Assembly: GCA_905178155.1 (NCBI GenBank)
Contig: CAJINV010000004.1
Span: 4,768,518-4,832,517 of the forward strand
Source: Amoebophrya sp. A120
Taxonomy: Eukaryota; Sar; Dinophyceae; Syndiniales; Amoebophryaceae
DNA length: 64,000 bases
Direction of reading: 5' to 3'
This document shows, in pieces, positions 12,101-22,565 of the stretch (position 1 is its first letter; every line of letters begins with the position of its first letter). Below the pieces are notes generated by a model, which was not told the origin of the DNA, ran no database searches, and worked only from the letters and a program-made list of their open reading frames with translations. The position numbers and the translations under genes are program-made.

Positions 12101-14622
12101 GGAGCTTCCTCGGCGGATGAAACGAGTGGTGCAGCAGCGACAGCTGTGGCACGACGAGCAGAAGGTGACCACAACGTCGTCGCAGCTGCTACCGAGCAGC
12201 AACGCCCGCACAGCCGGCCGCCGTCGAATGCGCTGCTGCAGGACGACAACGAACTCAGTCGGATTTCGGTGCTGGAAGAGGTACTTGTGATTCATGTCTT
12301 TGAGGAAGGCTTGCAATGGACAGAAGCAGAACGACTGTGAAAGGAAAAAAAATGTTGACATGCTACTAACTTAACAAGCAAGTTGTAGAGAAACAGAAAA
12401 ACAAAAACTTTCATTTGTTCCATCATTGATTCGTTGGTGCTTAGTACGTTTAAGTTGTGGCTCGACATAAAAACCCAACTCGCAAACAATCCTCCTTCAC
12501 ATGGTAATGGTTCATCTCCCGGACCACAGGTATCTGTTGACCAAGGACGGGCGGACCGGGCTCAATTCCCACTGTCCGACTACCTGCGCACTCCGGTGCA
12601 AACGGGTGTAGACCCGGATAGCAGTTTTTTCTCTACTGCGGAAAACAACAAGCGCCATGAGAGCCGGATATTCAGCACGCGGCGACGAAATAGCTCGAGA
12701 AACACAAACAGCCAGCGTTTAGTAGCCACCGGCGCGTCGGGAAGTAGAGTATCGGCAGGAGCTGGGGCAGCAACAGCGCGAATTTCCACTGGAGGTGGTC
12801 CCCCTGGTGTACTAGATGAAAACGAGAGCAGCAGCCGGTTGAACACTAGTACGACCAGTCCGCCGCCTATGCGCAAGCCCAGCGCGCTGCACAATTCGTC
12901 TTCCTCCAAGAGCCTGATGCCGCCGCCGCCGAAGCGCAAGCCGGAAAGTTTGCAGCTCGTGCCGGGCAGCGAAGAAAAGCTGAACCGCACCGGTGGCGAG
13001 GATATTCCCTGAAAATTAATCACTCCCATCCAATTTGTCATGCAAAACATGTAGCAAAAGCTGTGGCTGTCTTGCAAAAAGTGTAAGGGGATGGCTAATT
13101 TAGAGGGAATAGAGGACATCCGGCAAATAGCGGATGCGGTGCTCCGCGAACATGGTATGCTTGGAGGAGCAAATAGTACGAATCAGGAAAACCAATACCA
13201 AAACAACGGTAAAAATATTTCTTCTAGGCTGTCGTCCTCCTCCAGCCGGCAGAGCGGTAATTACATGATCAAAAACCGCGTTTCAACCTCTTCAACTGGC
13301 GGCGGACCAGCTGGTTTTCCACAACATCTCACGAGCGGACCACCACCCGCGGGTCCGCCGCGTTTGAGCACACGTAGTTCCGCGAGTTTGCACCGAAAAA
13401 GCGTGAACACACCCAATTCGAAATCGATGAACAGAAACAAATCGATTTCCTCTGGCTCCCCAGGACGGGGTGGGGCACTTTCTGACAACTCCTCCGCAAC
13501 TACGCCCGATCTGGAGAGAGGGGCAAACTTTTCCTCGAGAAGAAAGGCCCCTTTGGACACGGGACTGAACAAACGGATGACGGTGACATCGCAGGATGGA
13601 AGTTGTCCGGATGAAAATGCAGCGGGTTTTTGTGAGGAGGAATTTGGTGAGTCCGAAATTCTAGGCGGCAGAAACCACATCAACCACGTGCCGAGGCAGC
13701 GGATACCAACGACAGTACTTTTGTTTTTAGGCTTGTTGCTTTTTCTTTTCATTGGGAAAAATTGAAAGTGCGGGACTGTTTTGGTTTTACAAAACTGCAT
13801 TAAGTTTTGTTGTAGCCACCTGCAAGTTCTTTCATCAGTCGAGATTGAAAGAGGTGAAATAACGCTGCATCAAATGATTAACTCTAATATCACCAGCCAC
13901 CGAACGAAGAAGACATCAGGCCGGACGGGGCCGCTCCTGGCTCCCCCGAGCATTCGCATGATGATGGGCGGCCTTTCAGCAGTGTCCGGACGAGTATGGG
14001 GACCTTCTCACTAACGAAGTACAACCAACAGAACCTCCGCGGTAACTTCACGACGCATCATTTGTGAGCACAAGTACCGCGAAACGACCTCCTCCAAAGT
14101 CCTTGCTTTTCAGCGTTATGCAAAATGTAAATGTATGTATGAAGATCTAGATCTTTTTCTTTTTCAGGTAGCAATGTATACCTTCTTCGCTTATTTAGAA
14201 CTTCATGTCCAGTTGTCCCTTTGCGCAAATTTTCAATGCCACACCGCTAGATCCAATCGAGCTGACGTTATCGATGTCGCCTCACGACACCGAAGGCGCA
14301 TCAGCGTCTCACGATGGTTCATTCAAAATTAAAATTTTATTTCTCTTAGCTCTACCTCCACGGTTGCTAGCTTCATCGGAGCTTACTACATAATGGTATG
14401 CGACGGGTTTTCGCCCGCTCACCGTCACCTTCAAACACAGGCGGGTGTGCAAGTCTCATCGTCTTTCACATTCTTGCAGAACTACAAGAAGTTGCACGCG
14501 ATCTGGATCTCTGTAACTTTAGGGCATGGATCCTCGTCCAGGGCACGGAAACAGAAGCGCTATATTTTCCGACATGCGTGCTTCACGTGTCCAAGGCCCG
14601 GAAGAAGTCCTTTTTCGTCTAG
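1..14622 (+). CDS. Giant Ser-rich disordered protein with FHA-like domain (5' partial)
   Basis: One reading frame can be followed through all of these exons: about 192-248, 482-791, 1040-1306, 1497-1711, 2001-2042, 2162-3109, 3722-4337, 4655-6167, 6377-9224, 9397-9449, 9564-11550, 11665-11705, 11927-12280, 12530-13002, 13117-13714, 13897-14041, 14114-14126, 14213-14316 and 14480-14622 (stop TAG). That gives more than 3,550 residues. Exon 482-791 has an FHA-like pattern: a Gly-rich start, NDLVL, then LRVNG and GDQIQL, so phosphothreonine binding is possible; the usual FHA Arg and Ser-x-x-His are not clear. The rest is low-complexity Ser/Ala/Gly/Gln sequence without a recognised domain. Nine complete introner elements interrupt it, plus one cut by the window start, alongside ordinary GT-AG introns. 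Phase agrees at every junction to 13714. The four small 3' exons are less certain, and intron 3110-3721 could hide another exon. Function unknown. Confidence 0.75.
1712..1995. mobile_element. Introner element, TATCCTGAG family (284 bp)
   Basis: The ends are inverted repeats: left TATCCTGAGTAAAAACGT, and right, read in reverse complement, TATCCTGAGTGAAAACGT. Target site TCCGC is duplicated exactly (1707-1711 and 1996-2000). Removing 1712-2000 joins the frame as ..SPSP|HPQPP... and avoids the stop at the left border. The related copy is at 52097. Confidence 0.92.
2043..2156. mobile_element. Introner element, CATCCACATCC family (114 bp)
   Basis: The left end TATCCAGGAAAAAACACCC mirrors the right end GGTTTTTTTCTGGGGATA, with CATCCACATCCAATTTG inside both arms. 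Target site GCTGT is duplicated exactly (2038-2042 and 2157-2161). Removing 2043-2161 restores ..EQLL|SQSSTSL... It lies only 42 nt of exon after the previous element. Confidence 0.92.
4338..4649. mobile_element. Introner element, 312-bp family
   Basis: The arms carry TTGAAATCGTCAAAGTTGAA on the left and its mirror TTCAACTTTGCCGATTTCAA on the right. Target site GGGGC is duplicated exactly (4333-4337 and 4650-4654). Removal gives ..GVSIGA|GTAVNS... A copy of exactly the same length sits in the formate-tetrahydrofolate ligase gene at 49673. Confidence 0.92.
6168..6371. mobile_element. Introner element, AAAAAAGTG family (204 bp)
   Basis: The left end TATGACGAGAAAAAAGTGTT mirrors the right end CACTTTTTTCTTGCGATA. 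The flanks CACAG (6163-6167) and TGCAG (6372-6376) match at 3 of 5 bases. Removing 6168-6376 gives ..ESTQ|SRLGSK.. in frame. The GT-AG alternative starting at 6167 and ending at 6376 runs into a stop three codons later. Confidence 0.88.
9225..9391. mobile_element. Introner element, GTTAACGTTAAC family (167 bp)
   Basis: The terminal inverted repeat is TATCAC(A/G)GGAAAAAGTGTTAACGTTAAC-like, with the palindrome GTTAACGTTAAC near both ends. Target site GCAGA is duplicated exactly (9220-9224 and 9392-9396). Removal gives ..TGKQ|TVIDEN... The element at 27383 is nearly the same. Confidence 0.93.
9450..9558. mobile_element. Introner element, 109-bp TATTCCCTG family
   Basis: The inverted ends are TATTCCCTGAAAATTAACC and GGTTAATTTTCAGGGAATA, a perfect match. 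The flanks are CCTCT (9445-9449) and CTTCT (9559-9563), 4 of 5 identical; the difference is synonymous in the spliced frame. Removal gives ..PPAS|SSEGSVF... The twin at 13003 is also 109 bp. Confidence 0.92.
11551..11659. mobile_element. Introner element, CATCCACATCC family (109 bp)
   Basis: The perfect inverted ends are TATCCACAGAAAAAAACCC and GGGTTTTTTTCTGTGGATA. Target site TCCTC is duplicated exactly (11546-11550 and 11660-11664). Removal gives ..NRFPP|LSVFHS... Related copies are at 2043 and 48418. Confidence 0.93.
11706..11921. mobile_element. Introner element, AAAAAAGTG family (216 bp)
   Basis: The left end TATCCAAGAAAAAAACTGTG mirrors the right end CACAGTTTTTTTCTTGCATA. Target site ACAGC is duplicated exactly (11701-11705 and 11922-11926). 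Removal gives ..PVDS|EVEFKAG... Only 41 nt of exon separate it from the previous element. Confidence 0.92.
13003..13111. mobile_element. Introner element, 109-bp TATTCCCTG family
   Basis: The left end is TATTCCCTGAAAATTAATC; the right end TTAGAGGGAATA is its diverged mirror. Target site GAGGA is duplicated exactly (12998-13002 and 13112-13116). Removal gives ..TGGED|IRQIAD... It has the same length as the copy at 9450. Confidence 0.92.
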
Positions 14623-15286
14623 CTTCACCTTTTTGAGCAACATCACTTGTGCTGTAGTATGTGCTGAACATCATCAATGCAAATGCATGATTGAAATGAA
14701 AGTTTTCAGAATGAACGTTGAAGCGGAAAACTGACCTGCTACTTCGGCACTACATTGTCTGCTGCAGTCCTCATCCTAAAAGGTACATTGCCTTGGAGGC
14801 GAAGCAGGCACGCTGTAGTGTATTCTACGTCGGTTTTGTTTCCTTCGTCTTCTATCTTGGTGAATGTGAAAAAGTAGACCTCGTGTGGAATACTTCACCT
14901 CCTAAAGAAGCACTACAGTCGGGCACAACAATGTTTTGGCTCGTAACAATTCTGGCGCCCGCACGGGAGAACGGCTGTGGGATCAAGGTCAAGGAGATCT
15001 TCAATTGAGGGCTTGAAGAGTGAGAGACCACGATACGGATGTCTACTTCTTGAGCGAGCTGGCGGAGCGGATAGGCACTCAAGACTGCGGTAATCCACGA
15101 CGAGCACCATATCCATAACGTATAATTTCACAACTAGCACTAGCAATTCGGCGAAGGCCGACGTGGCCGCCACCGTGGGCAAGAATTGGATAGTGTGAAT
15201 TTTCCAAGAATTATTGCAATTGAGTCTTTTGCGCGCCTGGCACATCTTCGAGCGTTTTATTCACCTTTGAAGTTGTTGTGACCACC
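14623..15286. other. Intergenic spacer between FHA-protein gene and jouberin gene
   Basis: Mixed-composition spacer of about 660 bp. No open frame with coding character, no introner element and no RNA gene were seen. It must hold the 3' UTR of the first gene and the 5' region of the next. Confidence 0.5.
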
Positions 15287-18200
15287 ATGTCACAGCCGCC
15301 CGACGATGTCCCCGACTTTTTCGGTAGCGGTGGTGCCGATCCTTTCGCCCAGAACAATCCAAGCGCCGCCCCGGCTGCAGCTCAACAGCCCTCTTCCTCT
15401 CCGTTCGGAGCAGCCCCTGCACCAGACGCGGCACCACCCGCGCCCACGCCCTTCGGGCAACTACCCCAGCAGGGTGGCTCTGCACCATCTTCGGGGGCAC
15501 CACCCGCGCCCACGCCCTTCGGTCAGCAGCAACCAGCACCGGCTAGTACCCCCTTCGGCCAGCAACCACCAGATCCGAATAATTATGCAGGAACGCCGTT
15601 TGGCCAAGGTACTACTACCGGCGGCGGCTCGATGCCGTCTTCAACACAAGCCGGAGGTCCAACATCTGGCGAGCCAGGTGGTTTTCCAGCGAGCAGCATT
15701 ATGCAGTCGGACGACCCGGTGTTTGCTGGTTCGGGGATCGGATCCGGCTCGTGGACAGATTCGGCTAGTCAAAACCAAGCGACCAAACCGCCGGTGATCG
15801 AACACGGGCACCTGTCCGCGGACGACGGCTCTGGACAGGACATACTGGCGCAGAAACCCAGGCTCTCGCTCTACACTAGATTCCAAATGTTCTGGGACCC
15901 TCTACTCGTGTTCAAAAGAATACTCTACACCAAACCGAGTTTCCGGAACCCGCAAGCGCTGCCGAACGACTTCTTGCAGACGAAAATGGTGAAGTTGCGG
16001 CTGCATCGGGTCGACAAGGTGCAAGAGTCCAAAACCGCTCAGCAGGCGAAGCAGTCCACCAGGCCCTTCATCCGGGTGCACGTTTTGGACCTGCAAAACG
16101 GCGGGAAGTGGTTGCAAAAGCCCCCGGGCATGGAGGTCTTCACCTACCCCTGCAGACAAGTCTCTAGTGGCGCTGGTGGATCCTCCTCTTCGGGCAGCGC
16201 GGTGAAGCCCCGACCGCAAAGAACAACACCAGCAGCGTCCCCGGCAGGGACGGCAGAATCAGGTGGAGGAGGGGACTTGAAAGACGGTGGTCCACCAGTG
16301 CCGCCGCCAGACCTGTATTTCTACTTGTTTTTGCGTAGAATGAAGTGATGATGATCCACCATCCATCGGAAATAGTACTACACATGATGCATAGCGCCGC
16401 AGGAGGAGCATGATGTTGGTGCAACGCCACACGATCACTCAGATAGAAGCCTCACTCAGGAATTCAGCTTATTTCATGTATTTCATCTGTATCACCCTGA
16501 TCTCAACAGGTACCTCCCCGCGAATGACGAGCAGCCGCTGTCTGCTGCCAGTCAGCGACAAGTGACTTTCGTGCGCCCCTTCGACACGCCCGACTGTCCG
16601 GGGATCCAGTATGGCGTTCTCAAACGTTACATTGTCAACCGGCGTTAAATGAGTTAGAGTTTGTAATGCAAGAATGGCAAAAATGCAATGGTGAAGATGG
16701 CGCCTTTTGCATTACAGCTTCGGCACAGATTTTGATGCTGTTTAGCCCTTTGGAAATTTGTCATGCGAAGCAGGTTGATGATAGTGATACTGATGAGAGT
16801 TTTGCATGGCAAATCATGTAACAGCTGGGAGTGTAACAGTTGAGAACGCCATATCCAGTCGCGCAGCAAGAAGAACGCCTTCAATTTCAACAACAAGCGG
16901 TCCTGGGATTTTGTCTTCCAGTGTCCCGCGAACTATTTGGTAAATCCCAACGTCCTGATCGTCTTGGAGATCCTCGAGAAACCCAAAACGAGTAGCAAAG
17001 CCGGCGGTGCGTCCCGAGGGCCGGTAACGAAGATGAGCTGGGGCTATTTGCGGTTGGACCAGTTGTACGCGAATGGGGTGGATTTACCCTGGGAACTGAA
17101 CACCAGCCCCTTCACGGCCACGGGGGCGAGCGGGTTGGGCGTGTTTTCGCAAATCACCAGTCCGGTGAACCCGCGGTTTAATGGCGTGTGGCTACAATTG
17201 CACGAGTACAAGTACACGAAAGAGAAGGCGCACGTGTGCGAGGACTTGCAGACGCCCATGGTGTTTCACGAGCTGCAGGATCTGCGGAAGATAAAAAGAA
17301 GTTGTTTGCTGGTGTCCGCGCAGTTGATCCCCGCCGTGCAGAGTTCCTTCTTCCAGCAGGTGATCTCCGATTCGAGGTCAGCCCGGGCGGATCTTGCCGC
17401 TGGCTACGGAACCGCAGTGGTATAGGAAAGATTTTACTGATGCAGAGCTCGAGGTCTGATTCGACAGTTACAGAAGTTTCGTCTACTGATTCTCTGATTC
17501 ATTCAGTTTGGAATTGCATAATTTGCAAGTGTTGTAAGTAGTTGTCAGCTCCCAAAACCCTAATTGGTGACATGAGTGAACGTATGTTGTAGATGAATGA
17601 GTAATTGTTCTCGTCCCCAGGAGCGCAGCGCGGTGGACCAGGACGAGATGGCCAGCGAGGCGGAGGAGATGACCCTCTACCGCCAGAGCCAAATTCTCCA
17701 GTCCCAGCGCACGAAGATTCCGCTCCCGGAAGACTTCGCCTACCAACTCCCCTCCGACGGCCGGGGGTGCCACCGGGTGTGCTTTTCGCCCAAAACCTCG
17801 AGGTTTCTTGCCTGTGCAGTGGAGCTCAACGACGAAACCTTCGAGCTCCGCGTCTTCGACCTGGCGAAAGCGCAAGTGCACTGCGTGTGCCAGGGACACC
17901 GCGAGTTGGTGTACGACTTGTCCTGGGTCACGCTACCCTCAACTTCTGGCGGGGCCTCAGCAGGAGGAGGTCCGTCGCAAGGAGGAGACGGAGGGGCAGG
18001 TGGTGGTGCGCAGCCAGGATCAACGTCAAATTTACCCGGCCAGCAAGACAGCGGGGGTCCATCCTCGCGGGCGTCTTTGAAGGCGCCGGCGCCCGACCAG
18101 AATACGGACGACCTTCCCGGGCAACTGGTGTCCGCCAGCAGCGATGGCACGGTGATGGTGTTCGAGATCCCGGAGGAGCGGGAGTGGCGCACCGCCATCG

Positions 18201-20567
18201 CGGCCTCGGAAACGCTGTACCATCCAAGTTACTGCTACACGGTGCGGCCCTTCGACACCGCGAGTACGGTCGACCGGTTCTTCCTGCTAGTCGGGGGGCA
18301 CACGTTCGGTCTGAAGGTCTGGAAGATCGACCGGAGGAACTTGAACCAGCCCATCGGGGACGGAGGTCGGGAAACCGTGCAGAGTACTACCGAAGAGGGT
18401 GGAGGGCAAGGCGGCGATCAAGAACCGGTGCCGGAGGACTGGCGCATTACGCATTGCAAATACGTCTCGGTCTGGAAATTTGTGATGCTAAAATATGCAT
18501 GATGAAAACGCTCCCTTATGCAGGAATAAAGCATGACATGTTTGCAGCACGCTTTCTCATACGAACTCCGCATGAGAAGCTGCGTTTTTGTCTGACATGA
18601 GAGGCTGCCACTTTTGTTCGGTGATGCAATAGAGATTTCACAGGAATGCAAGACCAGCATTACATACAAGTTTCAACTTTCCAGAACGAGACACATTTGC
18701 GTTCGATACTCATTGTGCAGAGCCAAATCGTAGGGGAGTTCGTCATGGACGATCGAAGTCACATCACCTGCTTGAGGTAAGGAAAAGGTTCACCATTGTC
18801 GTAAATGACAAAAATGATGAACGTTGCCAAGTAGAACCTTCACTGACACCAGCACAAGTTTCTCACCTATGTTACTTAGGCGCGCTGCACCCCCTCGTTA
18901 GTTTGGTGACTAAGTAGTAACGTACTGCGTCGAAGAGCAGAGGGATAGATGGTGTTTCGGTTTCGCACCTAGAGCTGACGAAGACCTGTGTAGTTTCCAT
19001 TCAATGACAATAGCAATACATTACTCAGGTTTAGCCAGGGCAGTAAGCAAGACTTGGTCTACACCGCCCACAGCGTGGGGTACATAACCGCATGGAGGTG
19101 CTCAGTTGGAGGCGGAGGTACTTGTTATACTACAGTGAAATACGCTCCAACATGTACATGTTGCTATTTCTCGTTTTTGCGTTTCTAGCCTTGCGGCGCT
19201 GATTCAAAGTTATCCTCATTTTGACAACCATTATCGGAACGTGTACGTCGTGACAAATGATATTAGGACTCAAACTCGAATTTTACACAGCCGGCCCCGC
19301 CTCCGCCGGCGGTCCCGGTGGCGAGGGTATCAGATTGGAAAAAGTGGGGATCTACAAGTCGAGCGAAATGCTCGGTCTTTTCTTCTACAACATCGAGATA
19401 GTCACCGAGCAACTGCAGATCGGCAAGGTTTTTGGCGGCGCGACGCTCACGAACGCGGACGACTGGGTCGTGCTGAATGCGAAAGATAACTTGATTCGTA
19501 TTGATATAGTAGAGAGGGATTCTGGCTACTTTCATTTCAAAGACAAAATGCGACGGCTTGGTCATGTCCGCAGCATTTGACTCTTCCAAGCGCCGCCGCG
19601 CCCTACTTTGCTTGACGAGACTACTTCTACGGTACCGTCATGTTGAGAATGAAACTTAAAATCAGGTCTGTGCGCCCTGCAGAACAACTCGGTGCGCGTG
19701 TTCACGGAGATCAGTGGAACCAGCAACAGCAAGTTTCCGATCCGCTCCACGATCGCCCCGGACGGGAAGACGATCGTTAGTGGGTGCGAATCCGGCCGGC
19801 TGTTTTTCTTCAACACCGCTTCGGGCAAGCACGTGGTGGACTGGGAGGCGCAGATTCCCGTGCAACTCTCGAGCCCCATTGTGGACGTCCAGTGGTCGCG
19901 GACGCACCATTTGCTGGCGTTCTCGGCATTCGGAGACGAGGAACCACCGATACTGGTATAGTTGAAGGGGATCTTTTCTGATTGTGTGATGAAAAGAATA
20001 CGGAGAAGATTGTTTTTTTGCAATGTCTAGTAGTACCTGCTGCTTTTCATTGCGCAACATCAAGAAGACTGACAACCACGTAAGTAGAGATGAACTCTGA
20101 TGAGCGAACACGAATGCATCTACTTCCTTCCAGGTGTATCGCCACGTGAACGCGGCTGGAGCCGGCACTTCCGGCGGCGGTGGCGGTCAAGCGCAGCTCA
20201 AAGCGCCTATGTCCACCCACCACCACGACATGCACAACGCCAGCCTGGGCGACTGGTCTTCCAAGTGGATGTCGCACGGACACCCGACCGGCGGTGTCCT
20301 CGGCCACGACAAGAAGGGCGATATGCTGTGCAAAAGTATCGTACTCGTAGTAATCGCAGTCTTGCATTACAAATCTGATTCCCAAGAAGGTAAATCAGTA
20401 TCAGAAATTCCATTTCTCATGCTGAGGACGTTTCTCATGCGATTTCTACTAGTACGATGCTGTTGCAATGCATAGGCGATTTGAAGATGCAAATCCTGGC
20501 CCAGGTCATGGACTCTCGGAAACACGCACAGATTTTGGAGGGCGTGGAAAAATCCAAAAACGGATGA
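15287..20567 (+). CDS. AHI1: Jouberin (AHI1) homologue, WD40 transition-zone protein
   Basis: Exons are 15287-16344, 16510-16609, 16859-17419, 17621-18447, 18714-18776, 19029-19117, 19267-19497, 19666-19955, 20134-20321 and 20480-20567. They sum to 1,165 codons with phase matching at every junction. Residues 1-150 are Pro/Gln-rich with repeated PFGQ units. The middle part (about 200-570) includes SWGYLRLDQLY as in the pre-WD40 region of jouberin. WD40 blades start near residue 615: VCFSPKTSRFLACAV, YDLSW, LVSASSDGTVMVFEIP, YHPSYCYTV, APDGKTIVSGCESGRLFFF, and SPIVDVQW..HHLLAFSAFGDEEPPIL, which matches the jouberin end (AFCAFGQNEPILL). In other organisms jouberin works at the ciliary transition zone; a flagellated stage is implied by inference. 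No SH3 domain is seen. Three introner elements interrupt it. The gene symbol is by homology. Confidence 0.85.
16610..16853. mobile_element. Introner element, TATGGCGTTCTCAA family (244 bp)
   Basis: The left end TATGGCGTTCTCAAACGTTA mirrors the right end GTTACAGTTGAGAACGCCATA-like sequence. Target site TCCAG is duplicated exactly (16605-16609 and 16854-16858). Removal gives ..PGIQ|SRSKKN... A relative is in the folate ligase gene at 51468. GT would be available (G|TAT) but no matching AG. Confidence 0.92.
18448..18708. mobile_element. Introner element, TCTGGAA family (261 bp)
   Basis: The left arm GCAAATACGTCTCGGTCTGG mirrors the right arm, which in reverse complement reads GCAAATGTGTCTCGTTCTGG. 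The element begins TAC rather than TAT. The flanks CGCAT (18443-18447) and CTCAT (18709-18713) match at 4 of 5. Removal gives ..DWRI|VQSQIVGEF.. in the jouberin WD40 region. A relative is at 44802. Confidence 0.85.
20322..20474. mobile_element. Introner element, AAAAGTATCGTACTCGTA family (153 bp)
   Basis: The left end is TATGCTGTGCAAAAGTATCG. The right end read in reverse complement is TATGCATTGCAACAGCATCG. Target site GGCGA is duplicated exactly (20317-20321 and 20475-20479). Removal gives ..DKKGD|LKMQIL.. near the C-terminus of jouberin. Confidence 0.92.
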
Positions 20568-21039
20568 GAGAGGTGCGGTGGCGCTTGCGGTGCAAGTCTT
20601 CGTCCTTACTGAAGGTTTTGCAATGTTGTGCGGAGTGTAGAAGTATCTATGATAAAGAAAAGTACATTATTTTGCGTATCGAACATTTTTCTTTACCACT
20701 TGCGGTTCCAATCGAAATAAGCGTGACTTATCCTTCAAGATTTTGCGTGCAGCTACAGCCACAGCGTAGCTTCGAAAAGGGAATGGAGTACTTGATGAAT
20801 CAAAGATATAGCACTTGCGCTGGACGACCTATTGCTCTTTTACAGCGCCAGGATCTCGAATTTTAACATCAGGAGTCGGTCGATAACTCGCGCGCACTCC
20901 TTTCGTGAGGAGCCCGGACTCTGCAGCCTTTTCAGACTCGACACGGTAAGGCTGCGAAAGAACGAGGAAGATTTCTTGACTCAAAAAATTGAATGAGACG
21001 TGTTCATCTACAGAAAATCCCTCAGCGTTCAGGCTGACT
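20568..21039. other. Intergenic spacer after jouberin gene
   Basis: Spacer of about 470 bp leading into the GC-rich island. Some short open frames occur, but none has coding character and no RNA gene was recognised. Confidence 0.45.
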
Positions 21040-22565
21040 CGCCCAAAGCACGCCCCGACACATTGGCGACCGGCCTAGCGTTTATGCTTGCCGCGATAAA
21101 TTTTGCGAGCCAGAGGCCCGGGCGCGCTGGCTTTCAGCGGATGGGGCGGAGGCAGGGAGCTGCTTGGCTTTACGCCGGCCGTGGCAAGTTCGATCAGTGC
21201 GGCGGCTGCCGTGTGCTTACATACTCGGGGGACGGTTCTGCTGGTTGGTGGAGGGTGGGCAGCCCGGAACCCGGAAGACGGCGGGGCCGGCTTCCATCTG
21301 CCTCCCAGGGCGACCCGCGCCCGATTTGGGCCGGATCAGATCGGTTGCAGCGCCGCCCCCGCCGCGGGCGCTTCTCCTACTTCCTCTCTCCTGGCCCTTG
21401 CCGTTAGAACTGTATTGGGCGGCGAAAGGTCGATCGCCGATCGGGGCGGACGCAGTCGCAGGATGTTGCCGGTGGGGTGTTGGACGGGCGCCCCCTGCTT
21501 GTCGACGGTTCGCAGAGGGGCGATGCGCCGGGGGATTGGGGCCTCGCTCGCCCTGGAGCGAGTGAGTGTGGTGGGCCTGGCAGGCGTGCCAAGTGTGTGT
21601 GGGCGGCCTGGTGCATTGTTGATTGGGACCGGCCTCGGCCCGGGGCGGGGGGGATGGAACCTTGCCCCCCCGGCCCGCGCGCCCGACCGGGCGGGGATTT
21701 CCAAGCGGGGCCGTTCTGTCTTGCGCCGGGCGGCCGGCGCGCCCGCGCCCCGGGCCCGCCGCCCGGGGGGCGGGACTCTGCCTGCCGGGCCGGCATTTGC
21801 CGGGCGACCTCGCTGCCGGGCGCGCGATGGGGCGCCGGCTGGCGGGAGCCATGCGCGCACTGTCTCGCAGAGCGCCCCTGCGCTTCGGCGCCCGCGGCGC
21901 ATGGATGTTCGCAGCCCCCGCGCCCGGCCAAGGCCCTCGCCAGCACGCAGTCGCGGCCGGCGGGCGCCCCCCGCGACCCCGCCCCCGGCTGGGTTGATTT
22001 CGTTCGGATGGGGGGCTCGGGGGGCGTCGGGGCCCGGGCCCAATTTCGCGGCGGAATCGGTCGCGACATGTTCACGCTCCCCCAAGAGTGTGGTCGCCTG
22101 ATGGGCCCAGAGTCCTCCGGGCGTCGGGGTTGAGGTGTTCGATGGATTTCTTCCGGGCCCCCGCGCGCTCTTTCACCTGCAGGAACCAGCCCCCCCCCGC
22201 CCCCCGCCCGGTTGCAAGGCGCCCGGGCCCCCTCGCGCGTGGGGTAGTCTCGGGGCCGCCGCAGTTCCTGGCAAGCAACCAGGCGCGTTCTGCTGGCCGC
22301 CCCCCTATTTTCGGACGAACGCGCCTTCGTCCCGCCCGCCGGCCTTGTCTGTGGTCGTGCCGGCCCCTTCTCTGCTTGCTCCGCACGCACGCACGCACGC
22401 CCCCGGAGGTGCCCCTCCGTCCCCGAGCGCGGACTCTGTAGCCCAGTGAAGGAGGCTGCGCGACCTGCCGGCGCCGCGGTGTGGGCCGGCGCCGGGCGTC
22501 CGGGATGTATGTTTCTTCAATGTCTGTGGCGCGCCATGGGGTTATGCGCCGCCGGCCCGGAATGT
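21040..22565. other. GC-rich island 1
   Basis: About 1.5 kb made almost wholly of G and C, with long G or C runs and CpG-rich words. Both edges are abrupt against the AT-richer flanks. Because stop codons are rare in such sequence, several frames on both strands stay open for 100-330 codons. These overlap each other and none shows a recognisable domain. Origin and role are unknown. Confidence 0.7.

Noticed and set aside
14393-14734. Separate small gene downstream of the FHA-protein gene
   Set aside because: Its best part is better explained as the terminal exon 14480-14622 in another frame.
17605-18600. Overlapping + strand frame of 331 codons in the jouberin WD40 exon
   Set aside because: It is the alternative frame of exon 17621-18447, Arg/Gly-rich, without domain pattern; the other frame has clear WD40 motifs.
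21217-22398. Long open frames on both strands in GC island 1, up to about 330 codons
   Set aside because: They overlap each other in several frames, follow from the lack of A and T in stop codons, and contain only Arg/Pro/Gly/Ala-rich sequence without domains.
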